This document shows, piece by piece, positions 49,664 through 61,567 of a stretch of 64,000 bases of DNA. Position numbers and translations under genes: made by a program. This stretch comes from Theobroma cacao. Lineage: Eukaryota > Streptophyta > Magnoliopsida > Malvales > Malvaceae. Where the stretch lies: contig NC_030858.1 in assembly GCF_000208745.1 (NCBI RefSeq), positions 31,508,171 to 31,572,170 on the forward strand, read 5' to 3'. The notes under the pieces are model-generated. The model was not told where the DNA came from. It did no database searches and worked only from the letters and a program-made list of their open reading frames with translations. The number at the start of each line of letters is the position of its first letter. Position 1 is the first letter of the stretch.

Positions 49664-50821
49664 GAGTGTCTAGGATTGTATTTTATTTAATTTACTCTTT
49701 TATAATTTTAGTTGATTTAGGATTTATTTTCTTTATTCTATTTAGATTGAATTTCTTTTCTTATTTTTATTAGGATTTTAATACTTTTAAGGACTATTAT
49801 TTGATTAAGTTAGTCATGTTGTTTTTTATTTAAATCTCTTATTAACTATTTTAATTATATTAGACAACTAAAAATAATGTTTAATTAGGACATGAGCCTA
49901 TAATACTATAAATAGGACTCTTAAGTTTAGTTATTATTCACATTCAAGTTGAGAATTAATAAAGAGTATTTCTTAAACAGGAGTACTTATTTCTCTATAT
50001 TCTTTTCAAAAGAGTAAAATGTTTTTAGTATCTTTAGCTTAACCAGCCAAAGTGAGATTTGGGCTATTTTTCACTTGAAAGTAAGAGGTTTTTAGTATAT
50101 TTGGCCTAATCAACCAAAGTGAGATTTTGACTATTTTTCACCTTAGTGACAATGCCCAGATGTCTTTACAACGCCCGACATCATTGAAAACCCCACTAAG
50201 GTGAAAAATTGCCAAACCCTACTAAGGTGAAAAACAACCAAACCATACTAAGGTGAAAAATAACCAAAATCCTATTTTGATTGACTAGGTCAAAGATATT
50301 AAAAACCTCTTACTCTTTTGAAAAGAATCTTGAGAAATAAGCACTCCTACTTAAGAAAATACTTTTTATTAATTCTCAGCTTGAATGTGAATAATAACTA
50401 AGCCTGAGGGTCCTATTTATAGTATTATAGGCCCATGTCTTAATAAAACTCTACTTCTAGTTGTTTACTACAATTAAAATAGTTAACAAGAGATTTAAAT
50501 AAAGTACAACATGACTAGTCTAATCAAATAATAGTCTTTTGAATGAGAATAATAACTAAGCCTAATGGTCCTATTTATAGTATTATAGGCTTATGTCTTA
50601 ATAAAACTCTACTTCTAATTGTCTAATACAATTAAAATAGTTAACAAAAGATTTAAATAAAATACAACATGATTAGCCTAATCAAATAATAGTCTTTAAA
50701 AGTATTAAAATCCTAATAAAAATAAGAAAAGAAATTCAATCTAAATAGAATAAAGAAAATAAATCCTAAATTAACTAAAATTAAAAAAATTAAATAAAAT
50801 AAAATACAATCATAGAAACTC
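49664..50821. mobile_element. Fold-back (long inverted repeat) insertion, ~1.16 kb
   Basis: The left end gagtgtctaggattgtattt and the reverse complement of the right end gagtttctatgattgtattt begin arms that pair over about 450 bp, including ggatttattttctttattct and ctataaatagga. The two arms meet around 50150-50200, where short aaggtgaaaaa motifs recur. Copy B of the surrounding LINE lacks this sequence at the corresponding place (about 60624). No coding frame. No target-site duplication was recognised. Two LTR-like units inserted head to head is an alternative. Confidence 0.75.
50383..50697. repeat. 158 bp tandem duplication in the right arm of the fold-back
   Basis: 50383-50540 and 50541-50697 are near-identical, both starting gaatg(t)gaataataactaag-like sequence and including tcctatttatagtattatag. 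The left arm has only one copy, so the arms are unequal. Confidence 0.85.
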
Positions 50822-51718
50822 AGATTTCAAAAGCTACCTAACAAAAGCAAACCTTGAAGCCATACTTTTTGTCAATTTCAAAAGATAGGGATCCATAACC
50901 ACCCCAAATTGATCAAAGAACTCTTTTAGATCTTTCCACCTTATCTCACATCCTATGTTACCCACAAACGCAGTGAACACACTACTTCTCCACCAGTCAA
51001 ATTCTTTGAACCTTTTCCCCTTTACCACTCCGAAGTCTTCCCTGAAGCTCCTCTCATCCTCATAGTTACCTGATTCCCTACGATCACCCCTCGATTTTTC
51101 TGCCCTAACCTCTCTTTCACTAGCACTCTTTTCCCTATCATGTTTTTTTTCTCAAGAATGTGCTTATGCCTAAATTATAATATTACTAATGTTTGAACGC
51201 TAACTAAAAAGCCAAAATAACAGTACTACCTGCAAAAAGAGTGCCATTATTGCGAGATTCTTTTAGGATATTTGAAAATGCAATGGAGATGAGTGTGATG
51301 AGTATGGTAATGCAATACTTTTGAAAAAAAAACGTAATTTACTAAACGTAATTAGTTGGGGGAAATGGAATAATCATCAAATGAACCATTAACTCACCAC
51401 TAGACGAAAAGCTAAACTGGTAAAGAAAGGTGTTCACACATTGTCAAGTTGTCTGTTTCATTTGCTTCCCAACAAATGCCCATGTTTAGAAACTACTTCT
51501 CCAGCAAATGGAACTAGGCATCCTATTATGTTCGCTTCTCCAAGGGCGCCCTATTCATCTTAGGTATATGTAAATTGTATATTAGTTTTGATCATGACAG
51601 TAGATCTCATATGTAAATTTAGTTCTAACATATTTATATTTATATTCTTAAAAAGTCTTTAGAAATGTATTTGGGCACATTAATTATGTTTGCTTACATC
51701 TTCATTTCTTGTTCTTAA

Positions 51719-52546
51719 AGTGTGTTTGGCCTGGCTTTTTTTTAACTTAAAAGCTATTACAAAGCTCTTATGAAAAATAATAACTTTTAAAATTAAGCTA
51801 AAACTGTTTGGTAAATTTACTTTTTATAAGCTTGTTTTTATAGAAAAGTTGTTTAGCAAAACAACTTATATAAACTTTAATTTTGATTAAAATTACTATA
51901 AGTTGTTTGGCAAAACAACGCCATCACTGCTCTAATCAATTTTCAATATATAAAGAAGTACATTGTATGAGATTCAAACTCCACTATTTGTTGTATGCAA
52001 AACACATGATTTGCTTCTTTGTAATGAAAAGCATTCCAACCGCAGCTTCATCGCTTTTATATTTGTTGTGTTTTATTATTTATATTTTAGCCACTAGCTT
52101 AATTATTTATATCTTGGTTGCAATTATATTATATTATTGGTTGCAAGCTATATTGCTCATTCTTTTATCATAATTTATCATTAATGTTTCAGCCGCTAGC
52201 ATTATCGCTCATAATTTGACTGTAATGATATTATGTTATTGGCCACAAGCTTCATCGCTCATCTTGGGCCTTAGCTTATTACTCATAAATTGGCTGTAAC
52301 TCTTACGCTTGCTTATTTAAAGGGATGAATTAATCTCCTTCACGTCAAGTTAGAGTTAATCTCCTTGATGAAAAGTTGAGAATTACCTTTTGGCTGTTTA
52401 TAATAATATGAAATGTGAATAAGTATGCAACAAGCGTATAGCATTATTATTATTGCAAAAGAAAAAGAAATATGATATATCAATAGTGAAGTATTAGCAC
52501 AAATGAGCTTTCAAAAAAAGTAAAGGAAAATCAAAAGATTAGCCAA
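51719..52546. other. Spacer with MITE-like sequence
   Basis: Begins agtgtgtttggcctggcttt, the kind of text seen at plant MITE ends, and contains two copies of gttgttt(a/g)gcaaaacaac (about 51848 and 51902). No gene recognised. Confidence 0.4.
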
Positions 52547-55085
52547 TTACATACTCCATAAAGAAGAGTTATTATTGGCAAATACATCTAATTGTTCTCG
52601 TACTTTAGCTTCACGTTTTTTCAGTGAAGCTATCTTCGCTACAATGTCTTTTAACTCATTTTCCAAGGAAGACTTATTGAGAAAAACCTTGGCTTTAGAT
52701 CTACAATCATTGAGGCACTTAAGCTTGAATCCAAAGTTACAAACATCATCGAAATCCCGTAACATCTGTTGCAATTCCTCTAGTGAAGTACTCATTAACT
52801 AAGCATGGGAAATGGATAAAGCTCTACTCAACACTTCCATCATTAAGCAAATGATGTCTACGTTCTTTACAAAGGAAATACTCCAAAACTCTCCCTCTAT
52901 ATTGAAAACATGCTCCAAGTATTCCACATACTTCGATGAAACTTGAAAACCATGGAGGCAATTTTCCTACCATTTTGTTCAATATGTGCTACTTGAGTGC
53001 CAGAAGCACTACTAGCATCTTTGTGTTCTAGCACGATGAGGAAGAAGCACGAAGATTAATTGGAGTAACTCTAGCATCATCAGTATCAACTCCAACATCA
53101 TGAATAACTTCAACATGCGGAGTAGCCTCAAGGACAACTTTAACAGCAGGAATAGCCTTAGTGTCAACAACAACCTCATCTCGAATAACTTGGGGAGTAA
53201 AAATAATCTTAATTTCAAAATAAAAAAAATAGAACAAAATCAATTATTGATATGTTTATACTTGGTTCATAGTGGAGCTCTGAACATGATTTGGAAATAG
53301 AATATCCAAATCAATGAAATCATCAAATGGGGCTAGCTCACCCTCTTCAGCTTTATCAACATCAACTGATTCATCATCAGATTCATCACTACATTCAAAG
53401 TCACATGATTCCTCCTCAATCTCTACTTCAGAAGTTTCTTCCTCATCAACTGAATTAAGTTCTACTCTTGTAGTTGATTCTCCCTAAAAAAAAAAACAAC
53501 AAACAAAATGAAGAAATAAAAAAAATATCAAAGAAAAAAAATGATGAACTTACTTTTCGATAGGCATGTTTATCTTTTGTTTGACGAGTAGAAGCATGAG
53601 GTGCAGTATCTTCTTCTTCAGTTGTACTTTTTTTCTTTTAAAGAGGAATCAAGCGTAAGGATACATCACTGTTACTTACATAAGGAGTGTAGAGATGAGC
53701 TTTGGGATTAGTTAATGGCATAGTAAAAGATCTTCATTCTCTAAGACATTTTCTCCAATAAGCAAACTATCTAGAAGTATGGATACCAACTCTATCAAAA
53801 GTTGGGATAGTACAACTCTTAAGTTTATCTAAACGGAGTAGAAATCTTGCCATAAGAAATGAAAAAACACAAGAATAAAAGCTGATACACAACAAAGAGT
53901 CAGGAAGCTAGTTGGTCAAATCCAATTAGCGTGCCACTTTATAAGGAATATACACTTCGACATAACGAAAGTCTTTATCTCCACCAGAACTAGAACTCTC
54001 AATCATAGAAGGCAATTGGGAGCTATGAACCCATAGACAAGAGTTAATAACTCGTGAGCTCATTCTTCCAAACTGTAGAGGATGAAGGTCATAATAAATT
54101 GCAAGATCACCAAATTCATTTATAGGCTGCACGTAAGGTCTAAGATTGAATTTTTTTTGTAACATCCATCACTTCAAGAACATTACCCCTCGGTAGTTGA
54201 TCATGCCATGCCTAAGCTCTATAATTGTTCCTGGATAAAAGGTTATTCATAGAAAATATACAAAAGGATATACATTAGGCACGGGAGCGCAAGTACCAAA
54301 CCTTTCCCATAAGCACATCTGAATGAAGGAAGCATCCACATAAGTCAAAACTTTGTAACGCCTAACTGACTCGATAGTTTTGAGTTGGTACAAGTCTAAC
54401 CTCTTATATAAAGATCCTAAATACAGTGGAGTAAGAAGAAAACGTATTCCCTTAACAATTTTTATTGTTAAAGGCACAACTACTAAAGAGATACCATCAT
54501 CTGGACACCCTGGGAGTATGTCTCGTGCTAACCAAAAGATTATTAAAGCCACTAACTCATGCTTATGGTTTAGGTACTCAGGAGAACCAATTTCAATTCC
54601 CTTAAAATTGAACTTTTTATAAAAAAACCCCTATCCAATTGGAGAATCGTGCAACGTTCGAAGTTTTACTCAAACTCTTAAGTAGATCAAAGAAAAAGTT
54701 TCAAATACATACTTTTTATTCAGAAAGCTTAATAAAGTAAATCATGCTTTCCTATACAAGGAAGTTCCAAGAAAACACATACATATTCCAGAGTGAAGGT
54801 AAATTCCCCCCATGTCGTAATCATAGTATGAGAAAAATTGCTCCACCTTGGAAGAATAGCATTCCATACATCCATCTTTTTTTCTCTACGAATATTGAAC
54901 TTGAAAGTGACACGTATAGCATTAAGTATCCTAATAGAAGAGAAAAGTTTAACATAAGTAGGATTCTTCAACACCTTATTTACCCACTCATCCCAACCAT
55001 GAACAAATTGAGAATTGGAGCCTAGTTTAGTAGCAGAAAGGGAAAACTCACCACGTCAAACCTAAACTTCAGAATAAATACTCTT
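52547..55085 (-). pseudogene. Plant mobile domain (PMD, aminotransferase-like) gene, decayed
   Basis: PMD proteins (PF10536) occur in plant transposons and in host genes such as MAIN/MAIL. On the minus strand the N-terminal part reads GSNSQFVHGWDEWVNKVLKN, then PRWSNFSHTMITTWGEFTFT and YVCVFLELPCIGKHDLL (about 55035-54729). Next come LARDILPGCPDDGISLVVV and FLLTPLYLGSLYKRLDLYQL (54552-54247) and FGRMSSRVINSCLWVHSSQL (54165-53926). An acidic exon with good splice sites lies at 53483-53262 (EIEEESCDFECSDESDDESV). A C-terminal coiled-coil-like segment is at 52795-52547 (MSTSLEELQQMLRDFDDV). Stops and frameshifts, for instance near 53035 and 52800, suggest it is no longer functional. Two introns may still be real. 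Confidence 0.75.
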
Positions 55086-56174
55086 GGAATACAATTTCTT
55101 TTATGAGGAGGTGCTTCTGAGCATAGACGATTCCAATCATATCCAACAGGCTCAGAGGGATGTTCGTCAACCTGTCTGGCATGAACTTCTTTCCAAAAAT
55201 GATCTTCTTCTCGTTCTCTAATAACTTCATCTTCTCAGTTTTCAGAGACAAGAGGAACTTCACCACTATTTCCTACTCTAATTTTCTAGGGAGCAATTAA
55301 TTCGGAATCATTATTCTTCCTTTTAGGTGCAGTGATATTTTCCCTTGTTGTAGCCTTTCCAAGTTCACCATAATGGATCTTCGAAGGGAAACACATCCTA
55401 GGCATAAGAGAAAATCGAAAAATAAGCTTACAAACATGATCATGGAAAAAAAGATAAGTATACATACACAATAATTTTTATTATTTATATATTTGTTAAA
55501 AATAATAATAAAAAAAATAAAAACCTACAAAGTAGAATAATAAAATTTATCAAAATTATAAATTTTATTATATATATAATAAAAATAATAACAATAAATG
55601 AATAAAATTAAAGAAAGACAATATTAAAAAAAGAGTATCGTAGCTTGTAACTTTCAATAATGAAAAAAACCCTTTTCTATATATAAACAAAAAAGGAGAA
55701 CTGCAACTTGCAGCTTTTGCTGCCAACAAATAAAAGAAAAACAGAAAAAAATTGACAAGTTAGTCAGCCTTTATTTGCTTTTTTACTTCGGCCTTTATTT
55801 ACTTCCTTTATTCTAATGTTTTCTCTTTTCTAAGACTACACATCAAAATAAAATAATAAAAAAAATTAAAACAAAAAGCTGGTGACTCCAAGTCATGAGT
55901 TTTAAAAAAAAATAGAAACATTAAAACAAACTTCAGGACAATGAGTCAATTAAATAAATAAATATATAAATAATCCCAACCGTTGGCACTTTGCTTTTAA
56001 GCTTTAGCTATAAACTATGATTTGCGGGTAATAAAGGATTGAAACAAATTCCTGTATCAAGCAAGATTTTTTTTTAATCTTTTCTTGTGCTTATCAAGTT
56101 AGTTTTCTTTGGAAACATAAATATTCTTGCTTTGTGCATTTCTTCTAAAATCAAATAATTTATTTATTTGTTTG

Positions 56175-56177
<3 letters not shown>
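55086..56177. other. Remnant upstream of the PMD gene, then AT-rich spacer
   Basis: Up to about 55470 minus-strand frames (GELGKATTRENITAPKRKNN) look like broken coding sequence, possibly the PMD gene's 5' part. From 55480 onward only A/T-rich sequence. Confidence 0.35.

Positions 56178-56227
<50 letters not shown>
56178..56227. repeat. (TA)n microsatellite
   Basis: About 50 bp of pure AT dinucleotides. Confidence 0.9.
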
Positions 56228-56230
<3 letters not shown>

Positions 56231-58399
56231 TAAAAAAAAAGAAGCATCATCTTATGCATGAAATTTTTTTTCTTTTTTCCTCATATTTCAATTAAAAATA
56301 TTTATGCAGAGGGCAACAAGTAAAAGAAATTTATTTTTTTTAAAAAAATCAAACAAGAAATTACAAAAAGAAAAAAAACTTACTTGCTCTGAATGAAGAA
56401 AATTGTTCATAGTAGTTTCATATTTATAAAGCACACAGAATCAAGGTTTTTATGAAAAAGATTAACTTTTCTTTTACCATTTGTATCTTGAAAATCTTAT
56501 TTTATATGAAAAAATATTATTTCATAATCAATCAAATATTACCAAAAATATTGGCATTACACCTTACACAAGACAATAACATGTTACTATCTAAAGCATC
56601 ATTAGCTAAGGTGTTATTGTATAAGACGGTAGTGCCCAAGGCGTTACTACTCAAAGTGATACAGTACAATATGTTATAGTACAAAATAAAACTTTTACAT
56701 TCTAAATTAATACCTAAGAATTATATTGAACAATTAATTCTTATACAGGGGGGCAAAATGTAGATAGTCAATTTTAATTAATACTTATTCTCTAAAGAAT
56801 TATTTTATCGCGTAACATTATATAGAGAATAATGAAAATAACCATTACAAGTGAAGCACTACTTCACGCAGAACAACTTAAATAAGTAGAATATTACTCC
56901 ATGTGGAACCATTAATACAAGTAGAACAATTACTACGCACAGAATAACAATTTCACACAAATAATAGTGAAAGTAATCTGGAATAGGTGGTAGGGTTCAT
57001 GAGTTACTTTCATATTGGGATATTCCGGAGAACTTAGCTTGGTGGCTTAGATATGGAGGTAGTTAAAAGGTATCTCTCTTAACATTTTCTTGAAGTACAA
57101 GTGTTTCCTACTTTTACCTTCTTCTCTTGTACCTGTTCATGTACAACTTCTTTTCTTGTACCTATTCACGTACAGCTCTTCTTTATTAGCTCATACTCGA
57201 GAACAAGTCTTATTAAATATAATTATTTCAATAGTTACATAATAAGTTTCTAATCCTTACTCGACATTAGCTCTCAGTAACGGTTACCTAACATTAACAC
57301 TCTCCTTAATAATATCATTCATTACATGTATTAAAACCTTTTCTTATAATCGTTAATTTTGGCACTATACATAGAGCCTTCACAATTCAAAAGGGAGACT
57401 TTCAAAACTATCTGACTCTAACTCAAAGCTTCTCTTTTTAGCCTATTCTCACTTAGAGTACCTATCTCTTGCTGTTCTCTTCCACTAGTTATGACACTCA
57501 ATACTACAGGATTACTCCAATCTTCCTTTTCGTCACCTCCGGTACATCTCTTACTTATTTGCAATGCTTCCTTCTCTTATTACAAGAACCTCCTTGACAC
57601 TCTTCTCATTTAATCATGTCAAGATTTATGAAACAAAAAATTTGTACCAAGATTTTTGCTCCACATCTTCTTCATCACTAAGGTTCAGTTTAATCATGTT
57701 GACATATGTCTTTTCTCACTAAGGTTCAATTTTATTACCTATTTGTTCCACATCTTCTTCATCACTAACAGCATCATCATGTTCTTGCTCCTCTTCATCT
57801 TCATCCAAATCGGTACCAAGATTTAGTTCTTGAGATGAAGAATCGAAGCACTAGCCTCAAAAGTCTTGCCACCAATCGAGACAGTGGCCATTGGCAACCA
57901 CTGTTGACGGACCTATGCTCGAAGATCTTAGAGATAGATAGGAGGGTAGGGTTAGGGTAAGGTGGGGTGGAAGTAGTGGCGGAGGAAATGGGCGATCAAG
58001 CATGAAGGAATTACCGATGTCGCTGGTGACGATGCAAACGGTGGGCAAAGGTGGAAAGGCAGAAAATGAGGGGTTGTAAAGAAAGAATGAGGAGGATAAG
58101 GAAAACCTTGATTTTTTTATCTAATTAAATATTTAATTGTAAATTATTGATATTTATTTTTAAGGTTTTAAAGAATTTAAATTTCATTCATTAATGAAGT
58201 ATATATTGTCAACGCATTATGTATAAACTCTCCCTATATATGTATTGCAATTTGTTTAATTTATAATTATAATTTTTATTTAAACATGTATAGTTTCATT
58301 AAAAAATTACAGAAAAAATAAAAAATAATGCAACAAATAACCTTTACCGCACATCAAGGAAAAAAAAGCATATTAAGCAAAACAAGTACATATTAGCTT
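56228..58399. other. Non-genic stretch with an acidic coding remnant
   Basis: Mostly AT-rich. On the minus strand around 57835-57720 a frame reads LDEDEEEQEHDDAVSDEEDV and then stops. A partial duplicate of ccacatcttcttcatcacta occurs at about 57661 and 57749. At 57860-58080 a more G/C-rich stretch has an open frame (FPPPLLPPHLTLTLPSYL) of unknown meaning. No intact gene. Confidence 0.45.
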
Positions 58400-59935
58400 G
58401 CAATAGAAATGATGTTGATGATATGTATGACATATACAGCTATTGCATATCCAATATAGGGCCAGGAATGAAAGCGTTGAATGTCTACTTTTGCCATTGA
58501 ATGGGACTCTAGATTGCTCCAAGAGTTACTTGGAGACTTGGAATTTGTCCCCAAGGCTAAGGGAGCTGAGGAGGATGTAATTTTTAATTCTGTGGAGCAA
58601 GCAACCTTTCTTATGCTCATGTGGGATTTGTTTTGCGGTACTATTACATTCCAATCATACTTATAGGTAAGAAAAATGTATACAAACCAGGGTCGACCCT
58701 TGGGTAAAGCCACCCAAGCAAGGGCTTTAGGCCCCAAATTTGGAAAGGTTTTATAATTTTATAATACAATTATTATATTAAAAATATATAAAAATTAAAA
58801 AATATATAAAAATAAAAAATAATTAATAAAATTATTTGTTTTCTCACTTCTTTAATTATATGTCTAATAAATCTCAATTTTCTATCACTTTCTAATTTCT
58901 AAAATACTATATTATTTCTAATCAACTAACTATCATATGTATTTAATCATCTTCAATAATTATTTTTTTCTCACTTATTTCTCCTATTTCCAATTAACAT
59001 ATTTAATGATTTCTAACAACTATTTTTTCTCCTATATATAAAACCAATTTTTTTTAAATGTATAGTATTTAGTTTTAAATTCTTCTTTTCTCATTTGCTC
59101 TTTCTTCCTTCTTCCTTTAACTTCAATTTTCCTCCAAAGAATGCACAAGAAGTCCGTTATTTTATTATCTTTATAAAGCCGTGAACCTCATTTACGGTTT
59201 GCAATAATTATTCAGCAATTATGTACTATTGTTCTAAAATTTACAAACTTTTTTACTTTAATTTTTAATTTATATTATATTGTTATATTGTCTTTATTTT
59301 ATGTGATAGTTGATTTATTTAAATTAAAAATTTTGATTATTGATTTTGTATTAACCATTTAAAAAATATAAAAATTTTGCATCTTAAAAAGCTAAAAGAA
59401 AATTTTAATAATTTTTTTAATTTCAATAAAAAAATCTTATTAAATATTTAGCTTTACACCTTTGAACTTATTGAGCCGCCTCTGTTACAAACATGATAAA
59501 AATATTTAAAACGGCTAACATTAGCAAGTACTTGTCAGCATGACTTTCGTTTTTGGTGTCGCCAATCCAGGGTCGAGCAAACAATAATGATAACACACTA
59601 ATCAATCTTCCAAAACCCAGCACACCTTCATTAAATGGATACTCAAGAAACCACATCAAAACTAGTACTCTGTCATAAAATAAAAGCTTTAGTCCCTTCC
59701 CACAATTCCTAATAAGAAAAATTGAGAAGCCAACAATAAGATTGTCATGGGAATTATTTCGTTTTCCGATTTACTGATTAAACTTAATCTATGAACCTCC
59801 ACTCTCCAAGCAGTTACGCAACACCCAAAAGCAAAGAACATTCTGACACCAATTCTGACAAACTTGGCATGCTATTGAATCATTTCTTCACTACTCCATA
59901 ATTTTTTGATTAGAAAATCGCACAATAATGATACC
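58400..59935. repeat. Sequence block, copy 2 (interrupted by a hAT-type element)
   Basis: Collinear with 36945-37590 on both sides of the insertion at 58688-59484. Left part shares attgctcca, cccaaggctaaggg and acattccaatcatactt; right part shares gtcgccaatccaggg, gaacctccact and acttcttcactactcca-like text. There are several small indels relative to copy 1. Confidence 0.75.
58688..59484. mobile_element. hAT-type non-autonomous element (797 bp)
   Basis: The left end is CAGGGTCGACCCTT. The right end, reverse-complemented, is CAGAGGCGGCTCAA: short inverted repeats of the CAGRGGCGG type found on plant hAT elements. It is followed inside by ggctttaggcccc, also typical. Flanks are atacaaac (58680-58687) and ttacaaac (59485-59492), an 8 bp duplication with one mismatch, the hAT length. 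Copy 1 of the host block has atgtatacaaac without the element. The interior is AT-rich with no transposase. Confidence 0.85.
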
Positions 59936-60003
59936 ATTTCAAAAGCACATGAACCCATTTGGAATTTTGACTAAAACTTAAGAGGGTTGGGGTATTTTAC
60001 CCT

Positions 60004-61567
60004 TAATGTATTGTTCCCATGTATCACCCATTACTTTAAAGATCTTCATGTTTTAGAGATGGGCTAGTAATTCCTCTACTCTTACCCAGACTTTATACTT
60101 TCGACCATCCTTCTTCAAACTCTTAGGCTTAATGCTTTTAAACCACAACTCAAGGGTGTGTTTATATTGTCTCAACATAACCTCCATCTCCTAAGTAGCT
60201 TCGAAAGTGACGATTATGTTAAGACCACCAATTGGTCTCACTTTTATTCTCACCCCCTTCGAGGGAAAAAAGTAATAGATATCCTCACAATAGCAAGGTT
60301 TCTTGAGTTGACCCATTACGCTCCTTTATAGCCATTCCACTTCCTCCTCATTAATAGACACTTTTATCCCATCAAGTTTAATCCCCTCTTGATTACCATG
60401 ATGACTAGTCCTTCTATTTCTCTTTTTTTCTTTGGTCCTTGTTCGCCTCACTAGTAACCACATCTTTAAAAGACCTCACAATTACCTTTGTACCTTTTAG
60501 GCTTCGACTATCGTTCCAAATGTGACCTTCCTCCCTCACTTTGGAACCCATTCTATGTGTTTCCTGTACATGTAAGTGCTATCCAACTAAAGGAATGTTA
60601 TGACCTAGCTCCATTACTGTGTATAACTCAAATTTGGAAAGGTACCTAACAAAAACAAACCTCGAAGCCCTACTTTTTGCCAACTTCAGAAGATAGAGAT
60701 CCATAACCACCCCAAACTTATCAAAGAATTCTTTTAGATCTCTCCACCTTATCTCCCATCCTATGTTATCCACAAACGCAATGAACACATTCATTCTCCA
60801 CTGATCAAATTGTTTGAACCTTTTCACCTTTGCCACTCTACAGTCCTCCCTGAAGCTCCTCCCATCCTCATAATTACTTGATTCCCTATGATCACCTTAA
60901 GATTCATCTGCCCTAACCTCGCTTTCTTTTTTTTTTCTCTTTCACAAGCTTTCTCTTTCTCTCTCATGTTTTTTTTCTCAAGAGTGTGCTTATGCCTAGC
61001 ATTAATAACGTTGATGCTATGTAAAATATAATATTACTAATGTCTGAACACCAACTAAAAAGCCAAAATAATAGTAGTGCCTGCAAAAAGAGTGCCATTA
61101 TTGCAAGATTCTTTTAGGATATTTGAAAATGCAAAGAAATGAGTGTGATGAGTATGGTGATGCAATATTTTTGAAAAAAAAAAAGTAATTTACTAAAGCG
61201 TAATTAGTTGAGGGAAATGGCATAGTCATCAAATGAACCATTAACTCACCACTAGACAAAAAGCCAAACCGGTAAAGAAAGGTATTCACCCATTGTCAAG
61301 TTGTCTAGTCCATTTGCTTCCCAACAAATGCCCATGTTCAGAAACTACTTCTCCATCATATGGAGCTAGGCTTCCTATTACGTTCGCTTCTCTAAGGGTG
61401 CTTTATTCATTTTAGGTATATGTATATTTTATATTAGTTTTTATCATGACAGTAGATCTCATATGTAAATTTAGTTCTAACATTTTTATATTTAAATTCT
61501 CAAAAAGTCTTAGAAATGTATTTAGGCACATTAATTATGTTTGCTTACATATTCATTTCTTGTTCTT
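60004..61567 (-). pseudogene. LINE ORF1-type fragment, copy B (RRM domain), uninterrupted
   Basis: Minus-strand 60836-60579 encodes an RRM (KRFKQFDQWRMNVFIAFVDN, LKEFFDKFGVVMDLYLLKL, ASRFVFVRYL). Downstream, about 60540-60004, comes a DUF4283-like part (minus-strand protein with KVMGDTW near 60030). Sequence from 60840 to 61567 is non-coding and equals the 51030-51718 stretch of copy A, consistent with a 5' UTR. The 3' side stops at about 60004 without poly(T), so this copy is truncated by something other than normal LINE 5' truncation. Stops break the frame. Confidence 0.68.

Larger units (their letters stand above)
48100..51718 (-). pseudogene. LINE ORF1-type fragment, copy A (RRM domain), interrupted
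   Basis: On the minus strand 51028-50834 encodes an RRM (KRFKEFDWWRSSVFTAFVGN, then LKEFFDQFGVVMDPYLLKL, ASRFAFVR). After an insertion (49664-50821) the protein continues at about 49620-49016 with a DUF4283-like region ending in MKIL-type sequence. Minus-strand Lys/Glu-rich, stop-filled sequence runs on to roughly 48100, where the end is uncertain. It parallels copy B (60004-61567), and both copies stop together at 51718/61567, which I take as the element's 5' end. ORF1 proteins with an RRM are known from plant L1 LINEs. Confidence 0.65.
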
